From NCBI GenBank assembly GCA_964430695.1, contig CAYSFO010000024.1:1-20411 (forward strand): a stretch of 20,411 nt of DNA, in the 5' to 3' direction. A program made the position numbers and the translations under genes. The stretch is from MGBC108787 sp964430695. Its GTDB lineage: Bacteria; Bacillota_I; Bacilli_A; RF39; UBA660. Positions 15,540-20,411 of this stretch are shown piece by piece. Below the pieces are notes generated by a model. It saw nothing but the letters and a program-made list of their open reading frames with translations, was not told the DNA's origin and searched no databases. Position 1 is the stretch's first letter; each line of letters begins with the position of its first letter.

Positions 15540-16418
15540 TCTCTTCTAAATATCTTTTATACAATTCATCCATAGAAGATATGTATTCTCTATCCTGCTT
15601 TGCTCTAAATTTTTCATATTCTCTTTCTGCTTTCTCAACAGCTTGTTTGTGGGAAATATTTCCTGCATTTTTAAGTACATCTTTTTTTCTGAATTTTATT
15701 AAATCATCTATTGTATCAATCCATTTTTGCATAGGCATTAAATTATGTTCTTCAGCCATATCTTCCGCATAATCTAAAAACAATGTTGTAAGACTTTCTA
15801 ATTTTTTTATTTCATTTTCATTCAGATAATTCTTAGCAATCCTTATATCATATTTCATAATCTTACCATCAGGGGAATTTTTCCAATTCGTAAGTCCCAT
15901 ATAAATTTTATTAGCATCTACTCTTTCATAGATTAGTTCGGCAGCTGTATGATTTGTAATTGCATAATGTAATTTATTTTGAACAATTTTAAAAAATGTG
16001 TATGCTTCTTCTGAATCCTTATTATAATCAATACTGGTTGCTTCAAAAAGATCAGTTATTTTTTGCTATAATCTTCTTTCGCTTAAACGAATTTCTTTAA
16101 TTGTTTCTAATAATTCATCATAGTAATCTTGTCCAAATTTTGGACCATTTTTCATTCTTTCAACATCAATTTTAAATCCTTTAATGATATAATCTTTTAA
16201 TATATCTGAACTTGTTCCATTTTGGAACAAGTTCCTTCTTTTTGTAACTCTCCTTCTTTATATATATTTTGAAGATGTTTTGTTATTGCTTGGGAATTAA
16301 CATCAAAAAGTTTAGCCAAACTTTTTTGTGTAAGCCAAATGGTTTCATCTTTTAATATAACATCTATATTGACTTTACCCTCTTCCGTTTCATAAAAAAC
16401 TATGTTACTTTCTTTCAT
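15529..16418 (-). pseudogene. RhuM-family gene, broken by an internal deletion/frameshift and a nonsense codon
   Basis: RhuM-family proteins (~330 residues, DNA-binding N-terminus) are common in mobile islands; their function is poorly known. The start at 16418 has AAGGAGG 6 nt upstream. The N-terminal frame matches RhuM (DETIWLTQKSLAKLFDVNSQ, NIYKEGEL, CSKMEQ) and stops at 16197-16199. A second frame resumes near 16194 with DILKDYIIKGFKIDVERMKNG, so roughly 45 residues usual between these motifs are missing along with the frame. That frame runs to LSERRL, then TAG at 16066-16068 where the family has Tyr, and continues QKITDLFEATSIDY through HTAAELIYERVDA and MGLTNWKNSPDGK to the C-terminus KRYLEENKK. 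The two lesions make function very unlikely. The 123-residue frame from the ATG at 15900 is only its tail. Confidence 0.88.
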
Positions 16419-16512
16419 TTAATCCTCCTTGTTTGATTTTGATTTGCCATTACATTTATGTCTATCGCAATATAACTGAACCAAAAATTACATCACTAAT
16501 GAGTTATTTCCC

Positions 16513-17442
16513 TTAACTATTAATTAATTGTCTTAAGTTTTCTAAAATATCATGTCGGTGTTCTTCATCTTCTGCGGTAATGGTAATCACCATATTTTTT
16601 TCTGGGACACAAATAACATATTGACCACCTTTAGCATCATGAAAATAATTTTTATCTTTGCATAGCCAAAGAGTATAGCCATGGCCATACTTAGGAATTA
16701 CCCTTCCTTTGACATATTCATTTGGTGATAAATTTCTTAATTCTTTCATTTCCTTTATCCAATCGCTTGGTATTATTTGATTATTATTATATTTTCCATC
16801 ATTTAGAAGAAGTTTTCCAATTTTATGCAAGTCTGTTGGTAATAGTTTTAATCCTGTTGCTCCCCAAGTATGTTTTTCTAAACTTTCTTCCCATTCAAAA
16901 TTGGTAACATCCAGTTTACTCATAATTTCTTTTTCAGCAAAATCTTTTAATTTAAGACCTGTTTCTTTTTCTATCATAATCGACAATAAATAAATTGGAG
17001 CATTGCAAAATACAAACTTTTCTCCTGGTTCATATTTTAAAGGATAATTTAAAGCATAAGAAGTAAAATTAGTAATATCTTTTATAGTATTTAGATGTGC
17101 TTTATTCAATAATTGCTTATCATAACCAGCAGTGTACGAAATTAAATGCTTTATTTGAAGTTTTTTTAGATATTTTAAATTTTCTTTATTTGTTATTGCT
17201 ACTTCTTTAAAATAGGGTAATACATAAGTATTAATTCCGTTTTCAAAATATCCCTTTTCAATAGCAACACCTAAAGCAAGTCCTGTTACCATCTTAGATA
17301 TTGATCTAATATCTTTTAATCTTTCGCTAACAAATAAATGATAATAATCTTTACCATTTTGTGTTATTAGTAGACTCTCCACTTTTAATGTACTTTTTTC
17401 AATGTTATTTATAATTGTTTGAAATTTATTTTCATCTATCAT
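16513..17442 (-). CDS. Serine hydrolase, beta-lactamase/class C PBP-like fold
   Basis: 309 residues, family of serine beta-lactamase-like hydrolases (pfam00144 type: esterases, D-aminopeptidases, small PBPs). The nucleophile motif S-x-x-K is SISKMVTGLALG (~47). The second motif Y-x-N appears as FCNAPIYLLS (~145) with Phe for Tyr. The third lies in HDAKGGQYVICVPEKN (KGG for K/H-T/S-G, ~280). No signal peptide or lipobox, so probably cytoplasmic, which argues against a secreted beta-lactamase. The start at 17442 has GGGAGT upstream. Substrate unknown. The 94 nt after its stop, before the RhuM gene, show no clear terminator. Confidence 0.85.
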   Translation of the reverse strand: MIDENKFQTIINNIEKSTLKVESLLITQNGKDYYHLFVSERLKDIRSISKMVTGLALGVAIEKGYFENGINTYVLPYFKEVAITNKENLKYLKKLQIKHLISYTAGYDKQLLNKAHLNTIKDITNFTSYALNYPLKYEPGEKFVFCNAPIYLLSIMIEKETGLKLKDFAEKEIMSKLDVTNFEWEESLEKHTWGATGLKLLPTDLHKIGKLLLNDGKYNNNQIIPSDWIKEMKELRNLSPNEYVKGRVIPKYGHGYTLWLCKDKNYFHDAKGGQYVICVPEKNMVITITAEDEEHRHDILENLRQLINS

Positions 17443-17647
17443 AACTTTTTACTCCCATACCACTTTTTTTATAAATAGATAAAACTATATCAAAAGTATC
17501 ACCTTTTGTAGGCCTTTAATGCTCCTAATTTTATAATTACCTATAAAGTTCTGAAAACAAAGCAGATTGTGAATATTTTCTTTAAGCGCCATTAGGTATG
17601 TGAAACACAAAAATTTTTTCTTTGCTCCATGCAAATGTTTTTCATAT

Positions 17648-17672
17648 GCTTGTATTTATGAAAGCCTATTTT
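17648..17672. repeat. Imperfect direct repeat, left of the KilA-N gene
   Basis: 25 bases matching 18644-18668 at 22 positions, in the same orientation; the two copies bracket the KilA-N gene. It lies in the 17443-17692 gap, which otherwise shows no gene. Confidence 0.5.
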
Positions 17673-17692
17673 ATTGAGATTTTATCAATTTA

Positions 17693-18544
17693 TCATTGTT
17701 TTGATTCTAATTTTTGAATATTAATAATATTTTTATCACTTACTAATATTTCTAGTTCTTTTCTTGCTGTTTGATTTAATTTTTCTAATCTTTCTTTTTG
17801 TGAAATTCCATTATCTATCATACTAGCATTTAAGACTTCAAGATTGCTTAGAACTACTAAATGAAGAATATCTGTATAATCTCTTATATTTCCATTTGAA
17901 TTCGGATTTGCATCTCTCCACTCCTTAGCTGTCATTCCAAATAGAGCCACATTTATAACATCGGCTTCATTGGCATATATGAAGCTTTTCTGTTTATCTG
18001 TTAACTTAGGAACTATATTTTCTCTTATACTATCAGTATGAATTCTATAATTAGTTTTTGATAAACTTCTTCTAACAGACCATTCTATTTTTTCTTGATA
18101 ACTTTCATTATATTTTAGTCTTTTAAATTCTTTAATCAAGTATAACTTGAATAAATTATCAATCCAAGAAGCAAATTCTAACGCTATATCTGAATGTGCA
18201 AAGGTACCCGTACTATATTTACCTTTACTATATGTTAACCCTTTAGCGTGTACTCTAGTACACCACTGGCTTGGAGACATTGTAAAAGATTTTTTTGGTG
18301 CCTCATTTTTAATTAGGCTGAATTCCGCTGAATTAAATTCATCGTTGCTCAGTTGTTCCCAAAGTCCTAAAAACTCTATCGTATCATAATTGCTTAACCA
18401 TTTTTTGATAACATCTGATGGATTATTTGGATTTTTGTATCTTGCTAAATCTGTTAAGGAAATATAATCTTCATTATCTATTCTCATTACCTTAATTTCA
18501 TTGTCATTAACATTCATAATTGTTGTAATTTTATTATTATTCAT
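17693..18544 (-). CDS. KilA-N domain protein
   Basis: 283 residues. The KilA-N domain fills about residues 10-145: ISLTDLARYKN near the N-terminus, SDVIKKWLSNYDTIEFLGLWE, SPSQWCTRVHAKGL, GTFAHSDIALEFASWIDN and LYLIKEFKRLK. The second half is helical with NEADVINVALFGMTAKEWRDANP and a charged C-terminus. KilA-N proteins bind DNA and are typical of phages, large DNA viruses and mobile islands; the effect here is not known. The frame is open one codon earlier (TTG at 18547), but the ATG at 18544 has GGGAG 6 nt upstream. Single gene, bracketed by imperfect direct repeats. Confidence 0.88.
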   Translation of the reverse strand: MNNNKITTIMNVNDNEIKVMRIDNEDYISLTDLARYKNPNNPSDVIKKWLSNYDTIEFLGLWEQLSNDEFNSAEFSLIKNEAPKKSFTMSPSQWCTRVHAKGLTYSKGKYSTGTFAHSDIALEFASWIDNLFKLYLIKEFKRLKYNESYQEKIEWSVRRSLSKTNYRIHTDSIRENIVPKLTDKQKSFIYANEADVINVALFGMTAKEWRDANPNSNGNIRDYTDILHLVVLSNLEVLNASMIDNGISQKERLEKLNQTARKELEILVSDKNIINIQKLESKQ

Positions 18545-18574
18545 CAAAACCTCCCACTATTCTTAAACTTTCTA

Positions 18575-18590
18575 ATTATATTTTAGCACA
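18575..18590 (-). promoter_or_regulatory. Candidate promoter of the KilA-N gene
   Basis: TGTGC plus TAAAAT (18580-18590), the same 11 bases as upstream of ogt, overlapping a perfect TATAAT (18575-18580). Either gives a leader of about 25-30 nt. No clear -35. Confidence 0.45.
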
Positions 18591-18651
18591 ACTTACTATA
18601 ATCTTCATCACTTACAGCCTCTTTTTCTTCCTTTTGATAGGAGGCTGGTAT
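18583..18651 (-). other. Start-less coding remnant similar to the end of the 19315-19410 ORF
   Basis: Open frame of 22 codons with no start, ending AVSDEDYSKLC. Its tail resembles PVSDEEYNRLG, the end of the small ORF at 19315-19410, including 11 identical bases (GTAAGTGATGA). It probably represents a duplicated 3' fragment. The two copies bracket the peptidase-E-like gene. A 7-bp stem (18615-18621 with 18641-18647) lies inside it, without a T tract. Confidence 0.4.
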
Positions 18652-18668
18652 TTATAAAAGCTTATTTT
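18644..18668. repeat. Imperfect direct repeat, right of the KilA-N gene
   Basis: Partner of 17648-17672, 22 of 25 positions identical, 7 nt beyond the stop of the peptidase-E-like gene. Confidence 0.5.
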
Positions 18669-18675
18669 TAAATCA

Positions 18676-19302
18676 TTACTCATCCCAATTAACTCTTATA
18701 ACTTCTCCATCTTTTAATGTTTTATAAATAAGATTATTATTTTTAAAATATTCTACAACATTATCAATTAATTCTGATTCTTTGTGATTAGATTTATAAT
18801 GGGGTGCTATTGCATAGTCTATCAAACCTACTCCTTCATAAATAACTTCATCATTATTATAGGGATTTATTGGCTCGTCAACCAACTGGAAACCATTTAA
18901 GTTTTTAGATAAAACACAACTTCCTGCACTATAACCAACATAAAGAATACCTTTATTTTCAATATTATCAATCAAATATTTATCAAATCCACTTAGTTTC
19001 ATTGCTTGTCTTAAAACAAAAACATTTCCCCCAATAACACAGAAAGCATTATAATTTTCTATATTTTCTTTTAGCTTTTTACTATCATTAAAATATTCTT
19101 TTAAATCTAAAATTTTTACTTTAAATCCTACTTCTTCTAACATTCTTTTATTTGTTTCAATTTTATTTTTTTCTTCTTCATTATAAGGTTTTGCATCTCT
19201 TGAATTGGGAATTAGTAATATCCTATTATCATTATTACGTATCCAATTTTTTAAATATTCCATTTCATTACCTAACCTATACGAAGATAAATATAATTTC
19301 AT
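18676..19302 (-). CDS. Peptidase E-like protein (S51, class I glutamine-amidotransferase fold)
   Basis: 208 residues. The S51 family includes dipeptidase E, which cleaves Asp-Xaa dipeptides in the cytoplasm. Visible motifs: MKLYLSSYRLG at the start, ILLIPNSRDAKP, CVIGGNVFVLRQAM, the nucleophile elbow VGYSAGSCVLS (Ser ~122), and GLIDYAIAPHYKSNH with the catalytic-type His (~168). Length is slightly below E. coli PepE. The start at 19302 has AGGA 6-7 nt upstream, 12 nt after the stop of a 31-residue ORF, so they are probably co-translated. Substrate is by family only; some S51 members are cyanophycinases or uncharacterised. Confidence 0.82.
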   Translation of the reverse strand: MKLYLSSYRLGNEMEYLKNWIRNNDNRILLIPNSRDAKPYNEEEKNKIETNKRMLEEVGFKVKILDLKEYFNDSKKLKENIENYNAFCVIGGNVFVLRQAMKLSGFDKYLIDNIENKGILYVGYSAGSCVLSKNLNGFQLVDEPINPYNNDEVIYEGVGLIDYAIAPHYKSNHKESELIDNVVEYFKNNNLIYKTLKDGEVIRVNWDE

Positions 19303-19314
19303 ATTATTCCTGCC

Positions 19315-19410
19315 TCATCCTAATCTATTATACTCCTCATCACTTACTGGTTCACACCATTCATTTGATGTATCACTCTTTTTATCTCTATAATTTTCTT
19401 TATTAAACAT
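19315..19410 (-). CDS. 31-residue small ORF between the DUF2207 and peptidase-E-like genes
   Basis: ATG at 19410, TGA at 19315. Sequence begins MFNKENYRDKKSD, contains NEWCEP and ends VSDEEYNRLG: hydrophilic and acidic, no membrane segment. The ribosome site (AAGAAAAG) is weak; it starts 15 nt after the DUF2207 stop and ends 12 nt before the next gene, so it may be read by coupling. The end motif recurs at 18583-18615. It may be a leader peptide, a real micro-protein or the remnant of a larger gene. Confidence 0.4.
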   Translation of the reverse strand: MFNKENYRDKKSDTSNEWCEPVSDEEYNRLG

Positions 19411-19425
19411 ACTTTTCTTATTCTT

Positions 19426-20411
19426 TTAAAATCCACGGCCTCCGCCGCCTCCGCCACCGAAGCCGCCTCCGCTAGAGAATCCTCCACCAAAACCACTTCC
19501 GCTTGAAGATATAGAGTTAGCACGTGCTGCATTAACGGCATTTACATTGGATTGTACAGAACTAGTTATAATATGATCAATAGAATGAAACACATACCAA
19601 TCTGAAAATGTTGGTGAATAATTTCCTGTATAAATACCTGCATCTCCTAGTTCCTTGATTTTAACATTCATACTTTTTGAAACTTTCTCTGCTAAACCAA
19701 ATAATGTGGCATAAACCATATAACGCTCCCAAAGCGTAATTTCTGGTAATTCTTTCGTGTCAAACGTCCCAAAGTCATTTAAAAACTTTTTAAATGCTTT
19801 CCATTTCGCATAATGTTCATTTCCTACTTTTGTTCTTCTATAAAAAGCACAGGTGTAAATTAGGAAAATAACCGCTACAAAAATGGTAAGGTATACAATA
19901 AGAACAAAAGCATTTAATAAAAATGATAAAGCATTCAGAATAATAGCAACTAGTAAAAACAGCACTCCCGTTGCTATTGCTTTAGAAGTATTTTCAAAAA
20001 AGTTTTGATTTTTACCTTCTTTAATTACTTTATTCTTCCAAGTTGTATATTTTTTTGAGAAGGTTTCACAAGTTTTTGTACCTTTGGCATAACTTTTTAA
20101 ATCCAAAGTTGTAAAAGTATTGTCTTTTCCTACTTTTGTAAAGAGGAAGTCAATTAAATAGGATTCTGTTTCGTTAATTTTCGTTCTATTCTCTTCTAAT
20201 GTAAATTTATATTCTTTCTTCTTTTTATTAGATGGTATTTCTTCCACTTTAATCGCTTTTTTATAAATTAAATTCATAATAGAAGCACTTAAAGCATTAG
20301 AAGTTATATTTTTATTCATTAAATAGTCTACTACTTCTACATTATAATCATCAATAAATTCACGATTGTATTCATTTGTAAAAGTACTTTTATATTCTTT
20401 ATCATATTTTA
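19426..20411 (-). CDS. DUF2207-type membrane protein, C-terminal part (5' end beyond window)
   Basis: The frame is open through the right edge (KYDKEYKS... reading into the first ATG at 20319), so that ATG is internal. Visible features match the C-terminal half of DUF2207 proteins: VVDYLMNKNITSNALSASIMNLIYKKAIKVEE (winged-helix-like segment), two adjacent membrane helices (~150-200 of the visible part), a conserved cytosolic segment ELPEITLWERYMVYATLFGLAEKVSK, and a tail ending in Gly/Ser repeats and a run of eight Gly then RGF. The expected signal peptide and extracellular N-terminal domain lie outside the window. Function of the family unknown. Confidence 0.88.
   Translation of the reverse strand, partial: KYDKEYKSTFTNEYNREFIDDYNVEVVDYLMNKNITSNALSASIMNLIYKKAIKVEEIPSNKKKKEYKFTLEENRTKINETESYLIDFLFTKVGKDNTFTTLDLKSYAKGTKTCETFSKKYTTWKNKVIKEGKNQNFFENTSKAIATGVLFLLVAIILNALSFLLNAFVLIVYLTIFVAVIFLIYTCAFYRRTKVGNEHYAKWKAFKKFLNDFGTFDTKELPEITLWERYMVYATLFGLAEKVSKSMNVKIKELGDAGIYTGNYSPTFSDWYVFHSIDHIITSSVQSNVNAVNAARANSISSSGSGFGGGFSSGGGFGGGGGGGRGF

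Noticed and set aside
15529..15900. Independent 123-residue protein starting at 15900
   Set aside because: The same frame continues upstream through RhuM motifs interrupted only by one TAG; it is the tail of a pseudogene, without its own ribosome site.
18611..18650. Terminator after the peptidase-E-like gene
   Set aside because: A 7-bp stem exists (18615-18621 with 18641-18647) but no T tract follows on either strand, so termination is not supported.
19344..19541. 65-codon minus-strand frame overlapping the DUF2207 C-terminus
   Set aside because: It is the Gly-rich tail DNA read in another frame; Ala/Glu-rich artefact without a ribosome site.
1..20411. CRISPR array, insertion sequence ends, T-box or riboswitch
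   Set aside because: No regularly spaced repeats, no transposase frame, and no T-box or recognisable riboswitch core in the leaders inspected by eye.

Overview
The window comes from a low-GC, walled member of the Firmicutes (Bacilli-like). Reasons: very AT-rich DNA, the Gram-positive-specific replicative polymerase PolC beside a DnaE, strong AGGAGG-type ribosome sites, TGA used as a stop (standard code), and a membrane-anchored D,D-carboxypeptidase that implies peptidoglycan. Gut lineages such as RF39- or Erysipelotrichales-like Bacilli fit, but the sequence alone does not settle the taxon. Nearly everything is on the minus strand, so genes are described right to left in the direction of transcription. 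A 100-N scaffold gap (13156-13255) lies inside one gene.

Right part (20411 to about 15500) is accessory DNA. It holds the C-terminal part of a DUF2207-type membrane protein with a Gly-rich tail, a 31-residue ORF coupled to a peptidase-E-like (S51) gene, a KilA-N domain protein, a serine hydrolase of the beta-lactamase fold, and a broken RhuM gene. Several of these genes sit between short imperfect direct repeats.

Centre (15436 to 12485) is one giant gene. Its first ~285 residues are a complete sigma-70 factor (regions 1.2, 2, 3, the acidic 3.2 finger and 4). About 700 further residues follow, in which region-4-like helix-turn-helix modules recur. A ~37-bp near-identical direct repeat flanks it, one copy overlapping the 3' end of the RhuM pseudogene and the other abutting the -35 box of a tRNA-Glu(CTC) gene.

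The housekeeping block runs from 12355 to 831: tRNA-Glu, then a tight cluster ogt - YqfO-like - small membrane protein - ttcA (DNA repair and tRNA thiolation), an unrecognised 169-residue protein with its own consensus promoter, dacA, and a dnaE-polC operon that places both replicative polymerases head to tail 11 nt apart.

Left end (830 to 1) holds two small loci of interest. One is a 22-residue hydrophobic peptide gene facing a convergent small RNA with a shared hairpin terminator, which is the architecture of Fst/par-type type I toxin-antitoxin modules. The other is a secreted or membrane protein gene whose frame depends on a run of ten G; as written it is frameshifted OFF, and nine G would restore it, a classic phase-variation switch.

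The best candidates for something undescribed are the giant multi-module sigma factor with its flanking repeats, the type I toxin-antitoxin-like locus, and the poly-G contingency gene.
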